Positions 51,003 to 59,141 of a DNA stretch of 64,000 nt are shown in pieces. The translations under genes were made by a program, and so were the position numbers. Source of the stretch: Carbonactinospora thermoautotrophica (GTDB lineage: Bacteria > Actinomycetota > Actinomycetes > Streptomycetales > Carbonactinosporaceae); contig NZ_JYIJ01000019.1 of the NCBI RefSeq assembly GCF_001543895.1, positions 992,001-1,056,000 of the forward strand, given 5' to 3'. Within the stretch, counting starts at the first letter, position 1; every line of letters begins with the position of its first letter. The notes under the pieces are model-generated. The model worked only from the letters and a program-made list of their open reading frames with translations. It made no database searches and was not told where the DNA came from.

Positions 51003-51318
51003 GTGAAACCCCCAGAGACTCGATGGCGCTTCGGAACGCTTCAGACCCTATGGACGCGCACCAGGCCGGATCGTCCGTCCGCGGAACGGTTCACGATCCC
51101 CATGCAGGGCTAGGGGGCTGTACATCGAAAGTCGTACGGGTGATCTGGGGGCGGTCGGCAGCTGGGCGCCGGCTTGACGGCGGTTTGCGCAACCGAGATG
51201 ATCATTTAGCCCGCATCCGTGACCCCGTGACAGGTGCTGGCTATCGCAGGAGCCCCCGCCGATCGACGGGGGCTCCTCGCTCCAGGCGCCGGCCGGTCGC
51301 GGCCGGGCGCTGGGAGGG
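51003..51318. other. 316-base gap upstream of the ABC operon
   Basis: No gene is supported. The part nearest the ABC genes should hold their promoter; the part from 51249 holds the pst terminator, listed separately. A locally AT-richer patch lies near 51185-51215. Confidence 0.45.
51249..51276 (-). terminator. Terminator of the pst operon
   Basis: Ten bases at 51249-51258 pair perfectly with 51267-51276 around an 8-base loop, 43 bases beyond the pstB stop on the minus strand. Confidence 0.85.
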
Positions 51319-52095
51319 TCAGCCGAACCGGCCGGAGATGTAGTCCTCGGTCGCCTTCTCACTGGGATTGGAGAAGATCTTCTGCGTGGAGTCGATCTCC
51401 ACCAGGCGGCCGGGCTTGCCGGGGCCGGCGAGGTTGAAGAAGGCCGTGCGGTCGGAGACCCGGGCGGCCTGCTGCATGTTGTGGGTGACGATGACGATCG
51501 TGTAGCGCTCCTTGAGCTCGCTGATCAGGTCCTCGATCGCGATCGTGGAGATCGGGTCGAGTGCGGAGCACGGCTCGTCCATGAGCAGGACCTGCGGCTC
51601 GACCGCGATGGCGCGGGCGATGCACAACCGCTGCTGCTGGCCGCCGGACAGCGAGGCGCCGGGGCGGTGGAGGCGGTCCTTGACCTCGTTCCACAGGTTC
51701 GCGCCCTTGAGGGACCTCTCCACGATGTCGTCGAGTTCGGACTTCTTCTTCACGCCGTTGAGGCGCAGGCCCGCGGCCACGTTGTCGTAGATCGACATGG
51801 TCGGGAACGGGTTGGGCCGCTGGAACACCATGCCGATCATCCGCCGGACGGCGACCGGGTCGACCTCGGGGTCGTACAGGTCCTGGTCGTCGAGCAGGAC
51901 CTTACCCTCGACACGGCCGCCCGGCGTGACCTCGTGCATCCGGTTGAGCGTGCGCAGGAAGGTGGACTTGCCGCACCCGGACGGGCCGATGAAGGCGGTC
52001 ACCGACCGGGGCTCGATGGTCATCGAGATGTCCTCGATCGCCTTGACCTTGCCGTAGTAGGCGGAGAGGCCGGAGACGTCGATCCGCTTGGCCAT
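51319..52095 (-). CDS. pstB: Phosphate ABC transporter ATP-binding protein
   Basis: This 258-residue ATPase energises high-affinity phosphate uptake. Motifs are Walker [10 protein letters not shown], the PstB-typical [20 protein letters not shown]-loop FQRPNPFP, signature [14 protein letters not shown], Walker [14 protein letters not shown] and [13 protein letters not shown]. The length matches PstB exactly. It is the last gene of pstSCAB, 31 bases after pstA, and is followed by a strong hairpin. Confidence 0.97.
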   Translation of the reverse strand: MAKRIDVSGLSAYYGKVKAIEDISMTIEPRSVTAFIGPSGCGKSTFLRTLNRMHEVTPGGRVEGKVLLDDQDLYDPEVDPVAVRRMIGMVFQRPNPFPTMSIYDNVAAGLRLNGVKKKSELDDIVERSLKGANLWNEVKDRLHRPGASLSGGQQQRLCIARAIAVEPQVLLMDEPCSALDPISTIAIEDLISELKERYTIVIVTHNMQQAARVSDRTAFFNLAGPGKPGRLVEIDSTQKIFSNPSEKATEDYISGRFG

Positions 52096-52126
52096 GAGGT
52101 GTTTCTTTCTCGTGATCGGTCTGGGC

Positions 52127-53191
52127 TTACCGGTCGGTCTTGGGGGCCTTCCACCACGCGATGAGCCGCGCGATGAGGTTGAGCAACATGACGAGCAGGA
52201 TCAGCGTGAGCGCGCCCGCGGCGGCCCGCTCGGTCGCGATCGGCAGGCCCTTCTGCCACTCGGTCCACACGAACACCGGCAGCGAGGCCTGCGGCTGGTA
52301 GAACGGGTTCATGTTGATGGACGGCAGGTAGAACGTGGTCAGCAGCAGCGGCGCGGTCTCGCCCATGACGCGGGCCACGGCGAGCATGACGCCGGTGACG
52401 ATGCCGGTGAGCGCGGTCGGCATGACGACCCGCAGGACCGTCTTCCACTTCGGCACGCCGAGCGCGTACGCCGCCTCGCGCAGCGCGTCCGGCACCAGCT
52501 TGAGCATCTCCTCCGCGGACCGGACGACAACCGGGATCATGAGGATCGCCAGGGCCATGGCGCCGAAGACGCCCGCGTACCGGAACCCGAACAGCAGGAT
52601 GAACGCCGACAGGATGAACAGGCCGGCCACGATCGAGGGGATGCCGGTCATCACGTCGACGAAGAAGGTCACCGCCTTGGCGAGCCGGCCCCGGCCGTAC
52701 TCGACCAGGTACACCGCGGTGAGCAGACCGACCGGCACCGCGATCAGCGTGGCCAGCCCCACCTGCTCCAGCGTGCCGACGATGGCGTGGTATGCGCCGC
52801 CAGCGTCGTCGCGCGGGCCGACGTTGCGCATCGAGTGCTGAAGGAAGTACCAGTCCAGTCGACCGATGCCGTCCAGCACGGTGTAGGCGAGCACCGACAC
52901 CAGCGGCAGCAGGGCCAGCACGAAGCACATGGTCACCAGCGCGGTCGCGACGCGGTCCTTGGCGTGGCGCCAGCCCTCGACGACCCCCGACACGACCGTG
53001 AGCGTGACCGTGTACACCGGCGCGTACAGGGCCGCGAAGAGCCCGTACGAGCGGTGGCCGGTGAGGAAGAGGGCGAGTCCGAGCAGCGCCGCCACGGCGC
53101 TCGCGATCACCCAGAGGGCGGAGTGGGGGAGCCGGCGGCCCCGGAGTGCGATGGGGGACATGGCTCGGTCCGTGAACGTGGTCGTGGTCAT
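52127..53191 (-). CDS. pstA: Phosphate ABC transporter permease
   Basis: This 354-residue permease has an extended N-terminus with two extra helices (about 25-60), then the core six helices. The EAA loop is [20 protein letters not shown]. Other PstA hallmarks are [24 protein letters not shown] and [10 protein letters not shown]. The ATG overlaps the pstC stop as ATGA. It forms the channel with PstC. Confidence 0.96.
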   Translation of the reverse strand: MTTTTFTDRAMSPIALRGRRLPHSALWVIASAVAALLGLALFLTGHRSYGLFAALYAPVYTVTLTVVSGVVEGWRHAKDRVATALVTMCFVLALLPLVSVLAYTVLDGIGRLDWYFLQHSMRNVGPRDDAGGAYHAIVGTLEQVGLATLIAVPVGLLTAVYLVEYGRGRLAKAVTFFVDVMTGIPSIVAGLFILSAFILLFGFRYAGVFGAMALAILMIPVVVRSAEEMLKLVPDALREAAYALGVPKWKTVLRVVMPTALTGIVTGVMLAVARVMGETAPLLLTTFYLPSINMNPFYQPQASLPVFVWTEWQKGLPIATERAAAGALTLILLVMLLNLIARLIAWWKAPKTDR

Positions 53192-54171
53192 ACCCAGGCC
53201 CCTGTGAACTCTTTGCGGCGGGCGATCACCAGACGCGCCGACATGTTGACCAGCAGCGTGATGACGAACAGCACCAGCCCGGAGGCGATCAGCGCGCTCA
53301 GGCCGAGGTCTCCGGCCTCGCTGAACTTGAGTGCGATGTTCGAGGCGAAGGTGATGCCGTTGGGCTCCAGGATGCGCAGCGAGACGTTGAAGCCGATGGA
53401 GAGCACCATGGCCACGGCGATGGTCTCGCCGAGCGCGCGGCCGAGGCCGAGCATCGCGGCGCTGATCACGCCGGGCCGGCTGAACGGCAGCACCGCGATG
53501 CGGATCATCTCCCAGCGGGTCGCGCCGAGCGCGAGCGCCGCCTCCTCGTGCGCCCGCGGCACCTGTAGGAACACCTCGCGGGACACCGCCGCGACGATCG
53601 GCAGGATCATGATCGCCAGCACGATGCCCGCGGTGAACAAGGTCCGCGCGCCGGTGACCGTGCCGCTGAAGAACGGGATGAACCCGAGCTTGTCGTTGAG
53701 CCACTGGTGTAGCGGCGTGATGCGGGGCACCAGCCAGTACGCGCCCCACAGGCCGTACACGACGCTGGGGACGGCGGCGAGCAGGTCGACGACGTAGCCG
53801 AGCGTGGCGGCGATCCGGCGCGGCGCGTAGTGGGAGATGAACAACGCGACACCGACCGCCACCGGGACCGCGATGACGAGCGCGATCAGCGAGCTGATCA
53901 GCGTGCCCCAGGCCAATGCGGCGATTCCGAACGCCGGCGGGCTCGCCTCGGGGTTCCACTCCGGTTCGGTGAGGACGTTCGCGGTGTTCGCCTGGATGGC
54001 GGGAAGCGCCTTCATGATCAGGAACGCGCCGATCGCGGCCATGAGGGCCAACACGAAGATCCCGGCGCCCTGGGCCAGTCCGGCGAACAGGCGGTCCCCG
54101 ACCCGGGAGGCGGCACTGGTGAGGAGGTGGCTCGGCGGGGGAGCCGGGTGGGTCTCGGTGCTACTGCTCAT
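53188..54171 (-). CDS. pstC: Phosphate ABC transporter permease
   Basis: This 327-residue permease has six main helices. It carries GTLISSLIALVIAVPVAVGVA, the DLLAAVPSVVYGLWG segment typical of PstC, the EAA loop EAALALGATRWEMIRIAVLP and the late GRALGETIAVAMV. The ATG at 54171 starts with a Ser/Pro-rich cytoplasmic tail of about 30 residues. A stable hairpin lies in the 95-base gap to pstS. Confidence 0.96.
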   Translation of the reverse strand: MSSSTETHPAPPPSHLLTSAASRVGDRLFAGLAQGAGIFVLALMAAIGAFLIMKALPAIQANTANVLTEPEWNPEASPPAFGIAALAWGTLISSLIALVIAVPVAVGVALFISHYAPRRIAATLGYVVDLLAAVPSVVYGLWGAYWLVPRITPLHQWLNDKLGFIPFFSGTVTGARTLFTAGIVLAIMILPIVAAVSREVFLQVPRAHEEAALALGATRWEMIRIAVLPFSRPGVISAAMLGLGRALGETIAVAMVLSIGFNVSLRILEPNGITFASNIALKFSEAGDLGLSALIASGLVLFVITLLVNMSARLVIARRKEFTGAWV

Positions 54172-54218
54172 CGCGGATCTCCAGCGGAAATGCGAGCGGA
54201 GGCCGTTCGGACGCGCCA

Positions 54219-54244
54219 AGGCGCCCCGCGCACGCGGGGCGCCT
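54219..54244 (-). promoter_or_regulatory. Intercistronic hairpin between pstS and pstC
   Basis: Eleven to twelve base pairs form between 54219-54230 and 54233-54244, with almost no loop unless the central pair opens. It sits 22 bases after pstS. Such hairpins in binding-protein operons usually lower expression of the downstream genes or protect the upstream message, giving more PstS than permease. Confidence 0.7.
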
Positions 54245-54266
54245 GGATTGTCCGCTTCTAAGCAAC

Positions 54267-55382
54267 TTAGGAGAGGCTCTCGACGGCCTGCGCGACCTTG
54301 GCCCGCAGGCTCTCCGGAAGCGGCGAGTAACCCTGCGCCTTGATGGCGTTCTGGCCCTCCTTGCTGGCGGTGTACGCCAGGAAGGACTTCACCAGCGCCA
54401 GCTCCTCGGCCGGCAGGCCCTTCTCGCAGGTGATCTCGTAGGTGACCAGGATCAGCGGGTACGCGCCCGGGGCCTTGGTCGTGTAGTCGAGCTTCAGCGC
54501 CAGGTCGTTGCCCTGGCCGACCACCTGGGCCGCCTCCACGGCCTTGCCGACCGCCTCGTCGGTCAGCGCGACGTACTCGCCGGCGCCGTTCTTCAGCTTG
54601 GCGATGGACAGGCCGGAGTTCTGCGCGTACGAGACCTCCATGTAGCCGATGGCGCCGTTCGCGCCCTTGACCGCGTTGGCCACGCCGGAGGACTTGTTCA
54701 CGCCCTGGCCACCGGCGCCCTTCCAGGCCTTCGCCGGCTCGTGGGTCCACGCGCCGTTCGAGGTCGCCTTCAGGTACTTGGTGAAGTTCTCGGTGGTGCC
54801 GGACTCGTCCGACCGGTGGAACGCCTGGATCGGCAGGGAGGGCAGGGTCTTGCCCGGGTTGTCGGCCTTGATCTCCGGCGCGTCCCACTTGGTGATCTTG
54901 CCGTCGAAGATCTTGGCGACCGTCTCCGGCGAGAGCTGCAGGTCCTGCACGCCCTGGAGGTTGTACGCCACGGCGATCGGGCCGACGACCATCGGCAGGT
55001 TGAGCGCCTGGCCGGTCTTGCAGCGCGCGTCGGCCTGCGGCTTCTCCTCCGGCTTCAGCGCGGAGTCCGAACCCGCGAACGCGGCCTGGCCCTGGATGAA
55101 CGCCTTGATGCCGGCACCGGACCCGGTGCCCTGGTAGTTGATCGAGCTACCGGAACCGCAGGTCTGCTGGTACACCTTGGTCCAGGTGTCCATGGCGTTG
55201 CCCTGCGCGGTCGAGCCCTGGGCGTTGATCTTGCCCTGGGCACACTTGATGTTCGCCGCCTGGGCGCCGGTAGTCGCGCCACCGCCGCCCGCCGGAGTGT
55301 TCTCGTCGGTGCCGCACGCCGTCAGCGCCAGTACGCCGACCAAGGCGACGCCAGCGAGGCGTCCGTACCGGTGGAGATTCAC
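54267..55382 (-). CDS. pstS: Phosphate-binding lipoprotein
   Basis: This 371-residue periplasmic-type binding lipoprotein has signal peptide and lipobox LTAC (Cys at about 23). The mature part has the PstS signatures: NAQGSTAQGNAMDTW, GSGAGIKAFIQGQAAFAGSD for the phosphate-binding Ser residues, RSDESGTTENFTKYLK and NGAIGYMEVSYA. It captures phosphate for PstCAB. The GTG at 55382 was chosen because the signal peptide begins there. PHO-box-like repeats lie about 120-200 bases upstream. Confidence 0.96.
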   Translation of the reverse strand: MNLHRYGRLAGVALVGVLALTACGTDENTPAGGGGATTGAQAANIKCAQGKINAQGSTAQGNAMDTWTKVYQQTCGSGSSINYQGTGSGAGIKAFIQGQAAFAGSDSALKPEEKPQADARCKTGQALNLPMVVGPIAVAYNLQGVQDLQLSPETVAKIFDGKITKWDAPEIKADNPGKTLPSLPIQAFHRSDESGTTENFTKYLKATSNGAWTHEPAKAWKGAGGQGVNKSSGVANAVKGANGAIGYMEVSYAQNSGLSIAKLKNGAGEYVALTDEAVGKAVEAAQVVGQGNDLALKLDYTTKAPGAYPLILVTYEITCEKGLPAEELALVKSFLAYTASKEGQNAIKAQGYSPLPESLRAKVAQAVESLS

Positions 55383-55504
55383 TTGAGCAGTCCCTCCCAC
55401 TTAAGGGGCCGGTTTGGGGGCTTGCGTCGACGGCGTTCTCTATCGGCCCGCGCCGCCGACCTAACGCGAACGTAGGCACGCCAGGTGAAGCACCGACCCG
55501 GGAA

Positions 55505-55536
55505 GGGTTAACAAAAGGTGAACTAGCCCTGTGAAC
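55505..55536 (-). promoter_or_regulatory. PHO-box-like repeats upstream of pstS
   Basis: On the minus strand three GTTCAC-type units run toward pstS: GTTCAC (55536-55531), GTTCACCT (55523-55516) and GTTAACCC (55512-55505), spaced 13 and 11 bases. The last two fit the 11-base direct-repeat PHO box bound by PhoP. A further GTTCACCT lies at 55578-55571. They sit 120-200 bases before the pstS start, so phosphate-starvation control is likely. Confidence 0.75.
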
Positions 55537-55608
55537 GTGGCGGCGAATCGTTTTCTGAGTTGCGGATTCCAGGTGAACTGATATCTCCGGTAACGAAAGC
55601 CAGGTAAG

Positions 55609-56574
55609 TCACGATGAATATCTTTCAACGCCAGTGATCCTGCTATCCACCAGGTGGAACACCCAGAACGCGCCCGGCGCGAGCGGGGTGCGCAGCACCT
55701 GCTCTCGTATGCCCGCCAGCCGGGCCCGCAGCAGCGTCGCGAGCACCGGCAGCACCGGCCGGTGCGAGCACACCACCAAGGGCTTCCGCGTACCGGCGGC
55801 CCTGTCCGACGCTCTGTTGTTCAACGCCCTGTCCAACGCCCTGTCCAACGCTGCGTGCAGCCCGGTGGGATTCGCCAGGTACGCCTCCTCGGACAACGCG
55901 TGGTCGGTCACGATCTCGATCCCGTACCGCTCCGCGTACGGGCGCAGCGTGTCCACGCAGCGGCGCGCGTCCGAGCTGATCAGGAGCTTCGGGCCGTACG
56001 CGGCGAGCAGGTCCGCCAGCCGCTCCGCCTGCTGGTACCCGGCCGCCGACAGCGGGCGCGCCGCGTCCGGGCCGGCCCAGTCCGCCCGGTCCAGCGCTTC
56101 GGCGTGCCGGAGCACCACCAGCGCCTGCGTGTCCTGCTCCATGGTGGTGAACGCGTCGAGGACGCGATGGTCCGAGGGGTACGACAGCAGCTCACGCGCC
56201 TGGGCGGGCGGCAGCCAGCGCAACTCGTCCACCTCGCGGTTGGGTGTGAACTCCCCGCCGGAGTCCGCGCCGGCCCAGAACCGCACCGTCTTGGGCCGGC
56301 CCTCCCCGGTCAGGTAGCGCACCGTCGGCAGCGCCGGCCCCAGCCGCACCCGGTGGCCGGTCTCCTCCTCGACCTCGCGGACCGCGGTGACCAACGGGTG
56401 CTCGCCCGGCTCCGGCTTGCCCTTCGGAAACGTCCAGTCGTCCTGCTTCGGCCGGTGGATGACGGCCACCCGCGGGACCCCGTCCGGGCCGGCACGCCAC
56501 AGTACCGCCCCGGCGGCGCGCAGCGCATCCCCCTGTTCCAAGATCCGGTCCTCACAGCTCATCGTCCGGTTCAC
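55609..56574 (-). CDS. mutT1: Nudix-histidine phosphatase fusion (MutT1-like)
   Basis: This 321-residue two-domain enzyme resembles mycobacterial MutT1. The N-terminal Nudix domain (about 18-145) has a complete box GKPEPGEHPLVTAVREVEEE. The C-terminal histidine phosphatase domain (about 150-310) has the phospho-His motif LVVLRHAEA and late SHRPVLPVLATLL. In mycobacteria it cleans 8-oxo-dGTP and dinucleoside polyphosphates and lies next to ppk. The GTG at 56574 or the ATG at 56562 may start it; both overlap the CHAD gene. It is co-transcribed with CHAD. Confidence 0.9.
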   Translation of the reverse strand: MNRTMSCEDRILEQGDALRAAGAVLWRAGPDGVPRVAVIHRPKQDDWTFPKGKPEPGEHPLVTAVREVEEETGHRVRLGPALPTVRYLTGEGRPKTVRFWAGADSGGEFTPNREVDELRWLPPAQARELLSYPSDHRVLDAFTTMEQDTQALVVLRHAEALDRADWAGPDAARPLSAAGYQQAERLADLLAAYGPKLLISSDARRCVDTLRPYAERYGIEIVTDHALSEEAYLANPTGLHAALDRALDRALNNRASDRAAGTRKPLVVCSHRPVLPVLATLLRARLAGIREQVLRTPLAPGAFWVFHLVDSRITGVERYSS

Positions 56575-57562
56575 AATCCTTGAGTTCGACCAGGGCCCAG
56601 GGGTGGGCCGAGCCGGCGTTGCCGCCCGGCTCGGTCTCGTCCAGCCACCGGCGCCACTTCTTCTTCGTCGCCTCGGACCAGGCGTGGCGGAACTCCCGCC
56701 GGGCGTTCAGCGCGGCCGCGCGCTCGGTCGCGTACAGGAAACCCAGCGTGAACATGGTCTGTGGGGCGATCCGGGGAGTGTTCGCCGCGGCGCGCGCCGC
56801 CTCAGCCGCCTTCGTCGCGTCCTCGTGTACACCCAGCACGTCCACCAGCCGCCCGAGCTGCCCGGCGAACGCGCGAGCGGGCTCCCCGAACACGTCCGCG
56901 CACACCTCGGCCGCGCACCGGCCGCACCGCGCCAGCACCCTGGCGTGCCGCCACTCCTCGTACGCGCCGTGGTCGGCGTCGAGCCGGCGGGCGGCGCGCG
57001 CCAGCCGGCGGAACGCCATGGCGGCCAGCGCCGGCAGCACCTCCGTGCAGCTACGCCCGGCGATCGACGTGCCCGGCAGCTCGTGTAAGACCAGCGTGAG
57101 GCGGTCGACCAGCAGCCGGTACCGGGACGAGGACAGCGCGTTCAGCGTCGCGACCCGGGCCTCGGCCAGCTCGCGGGACAGGCGACGCTCCAGCAGGTGC
57201 CGGGCGCGCACCGAGCCCGGGTCGTCCGGTACCGCGTCCAGGACGCGCAGTAGCCGGGCGAGCGCCACCTCCCGGTCGTGTTCGGCGGTGAGCGCGCGCT
57301 CCAGCCAGCGCAGCTCGACCACGAGCTGCTCCCCCCAGCGTGGCTCGACCAGCGGTGCGCACGCGCGCAGGGCGTCCCGGATCCGCCGCGCGTACCCGCG
57401 CAGCCGCTCGACCGATCCCGGCACCTGATGCCGGACCAGCCGGTCCTGCTCCAGGAACGCCCGCGCCGCCGTGTGCAGGTGGTGCTGCAGGGCCGCCCCA
57501 GCCGGGTCGGTCGGGTGGAGCGGGGCCGGCAGCGGGCGCGGAGTGGCCCTCCGCGCGCTCAC
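56552..57562 (-). CDS. Divergent CHAD-domain protein
   Basis: This 336-residue helical protein has the two-repeat CHAD layout (about 25-310). The second repeat is best seen in CAAEVCADVFGEPARAFAGQL with GRLVDVLGVHEDA; the first is seen in LRGYARRIRDALRACAPLV with the ELRWLERAL helix. CHAD domains bind polyphosphate through conserved His, Arg and Lys. Several of these are changed here: VERLRGYARR stands where V-H-x-x-R-V-A-x-R-R is usual, and WRHARVLARCGRCAAE is altered. The GTG at 57562 follows AGGG. It lies between mutT1 and the IS110 insertion, near ppk. Confidence 0.85.
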   Translation of the reverse strand: MSARRATPRPLPAPLHPTDPAGAALQHHLHTAARAFLEQDRLVRHQVPGSVERLRGYARRIRDALRACAPLVEPRWGEQLVVELRWLERALTAEHDREVALARLLRVLDAVPDDPGSVRARHLLERRLSRELAEARVATLNALSSSRYRLLVDRLTLVLHELPGTSIAGRSCTEVLPALAAMAFRRLARAARRLDADHGAYEEWRHARVLARCGRCAAEVCADVFGEPARAFAGQLGRLVDVLGVHEDATKAAEAARAAANTPRIAPQTMFTLGFLYATERAAALNARREFRHAWSEATKKKWRRWLDETEPGGNAGSAHPWALVELKDCEPDDEL

Positions 57563-57703
57563 GTCGCCCTACCTTTCTGTTCGTGCTCCGGCCGTCCGGA
57601 AGGATCGGAGTACGCAGACGGGGCCGGGATGGTTGTCATGTCGGCTGCCGGTGATGGCTTGGGAGGCTTGGCCCCCGGTCCCGTCGCTTTCGTCTGACCG
57701 CTG

Positions 57704-59004
57704 ATTAGGCACTGCGACAGATCGCTGTGTAGGGCATGGACGGCGGACGGAAGCCGGGCATGGTCGCTACCAGGGAAGGGAGGGGCATGGCGGTCGCGGT
57801 CGGGATCGATGTGGCCAAGGAGTTCCACTGGGCCGTGCTCGTGGTCGCCGAGACGGGAAAGGTGCTGGTCAGCCGACGGGTGGACAACACCCCGGCCGGG
57901 ATCCAGACGCTGATCGCAGACATCGAGGCCGCCCAGGTGCAGCACGGCCCGGCCACGGTCGGGGTGGACGTGTTGGGCGGGATCGCCGGACTGGTGCAGG
58001 CGATGCTCCTGGAGGCGGGGCTGAGGGTGGTGCACGTGCCCGGGCTGGCGGTCAACCGGGCCCGCCGCGCGACCGTGGGCGGGGAACGCAAAAGCGACCC
58101 CAAAGACGCACGAGTGATCGCCGACCAGGTCCGCATGCGCGAGGACCTGCGCCCGGTCACCGGCCTGAACCAGATCGACGCCGAGCTGCGGCTGCTGGTC
58201 GGGCGCCGCCGGGAACTGGTGGCCGACCAGACCCGCCGCCTGGGGCGGCTGCGGGACCTGCTGGCCTCGATCTTCCCCGGCCTGGAACGGGTGGTGGACG
58301 TGACCGGCAAGGCCGGGCTGTGGCTGCTGACCCGCTACGTCACCCCCGGCGAGATCCGCGCCGCCGGACGCACCCGCCTGAGCAGGCACCTGGTCAGGGC
58401 GGGGAACCTGAAGGCGGTCACGATCAATGCCCTGGTCGACGCCGCGCTCACCGCGGCGCACGCCCAGCACGTCACCATCCCCGGTGAGGCCGTGGCCGCC
58501 GACATCATCCGCGATCTGGCCCGCGAAGCGCTCACCACCCGCGACCGGCTCCACCAGATCGACCAGCGCATCGAGGCGGTGCTGCAGCGCCACCCTGACG
58601 CGGCCCTCGTCCGCAGCCTGCCCGGGATGGGGGCCACCCTCACCGCGGAGTTTCTCGCCGAGGCAGGCGGCATCACCCGGTTCCCCACCGCCGACCAGCT
58701 CGCCTCCGCCGCGGGCCTGGCCCCGGTCCTCAAACAGTCCGGCAAGGTCCGCTACCTGCAGCGCGCCACCGCCGGCAACAAGGCCCTCAAACGCGTCTTC
58801 TACCAGTCCGCGTTCTGCGCCATCCAACGCGACCCGACCAGCCGCGCCTTCTACGCCCGCAAACGCGCCGAAGGTAAACGCCACCACCAAGCCCTCATCG
58901 CCCTGGCCCGCCGACGCGTCAACGTCCTGCACGCGATCCTGCGCACCCGCCAGCCCTACCAGCCACGGCCGCGCGCCGCTGCGGCTTGACACGCACATTA
59001 GGCA
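57704..59004 (+). mobile_element. IS110-family insertion sequence
   Basis: The element carries one complete transposase gene. An 8-base direct repeat ATTAGGCA occurs on both sides, at 57704-57711 and 58997-59004, and is my best estimate of the recombination core or ends. IS110 elements have no terminal inverted repeats, so the exact ends remain uncertain. It splits CHAD-mutT1 from ppk without breaking either gene and lies opposite to their direction. A non-coding bridge RNA, known in this family, would be expected in the 57563-57786 flank; I could not fold it with confidence. Confidence 0.75.
57787..58989 (+). CDS. IS110-family DEDD transposase
   Basis: This 400-residue recombinase has the N-terminal RuvC-like DEDD domain. 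GIDVAKEFHW gives the first Asp, VGVDVLGG the second acidic site, and the conserved KSDPKDARVIADQ block the last two. A coiled linker follows, then the C-terminal transposase_20 domain with LPGMGATLTAEFLAEAG, the catalytic Ser region in QSGKVRYLQR and GNKALKRVFYQSAF. All parts are intact, so it may be active. The ATG at 57787 has GGGAGGGG upstream; an earlier in-frame ATG at 57736 is less likely. Confidence 0.93.
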   Translation: MAVAVGIDVAKEFHWAVLVVAETGKVLVSRRVDNTPAGIQTLIADIEAAQVQHGPATVGVDVLGGIAGLVQAMLLEAGLRVVHVPGLAVNRARRATVGGERKSDPKDARVIADQVRMREDLRPVTGLNQIDAELRLLVGRRRELVADQTRRLGRLRDLLASIFPGLERVVDVTGKAGLWLLTRYVTPGEIRAAGRTRLSRHLVRAGNLKAVTINALVDAALTAAHAQHVTIPGEAVAADIIRDLAREALTTRDRLHQIDQRIEAVLQRHPDAALVRSLPGMGATLTAEFLAEAGGITRFPTADQLASAAGLAPVLKQSGKVRYLQRATAGNKALKRVFYQSAFCAIQRDPTSRAFYARKRAEGKRHHQALIALARRRVNVLHAILRTRQPYQPRPRAAAA

Positions 59005-59082
59005 GCCTCCTCGCAGCGCTCCTCAGCGTGCTCGTCAGCGCTGCGCGCGAAGCCGCCGCTTGGCTTGGCGGTTCGCTTGCTG

Positions 59083-59141
59083 CTGATGGTTCGCTCGCTG
59101 CGCTCGCTGCTCTGCCTGATGGTTCGCTCGCTGCGCTCGCT
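59083..59141 (+). repeat. Two copies of a 26-base direct repeat
   Basis: The 26-base unit begins CTGATGGTTCGCTCGC and occurs at 59083-59108 and 59116-59141, with a 33-base period. The second copy touches the ppk stop. A less perfect GGTTCGCTTGCTGCTG precedes at 59069. Such GCTCGCTGCGCTCGCT tracts are low-complexity and recur in actinomycetes; a role is unknown. Confidence 0.75.
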
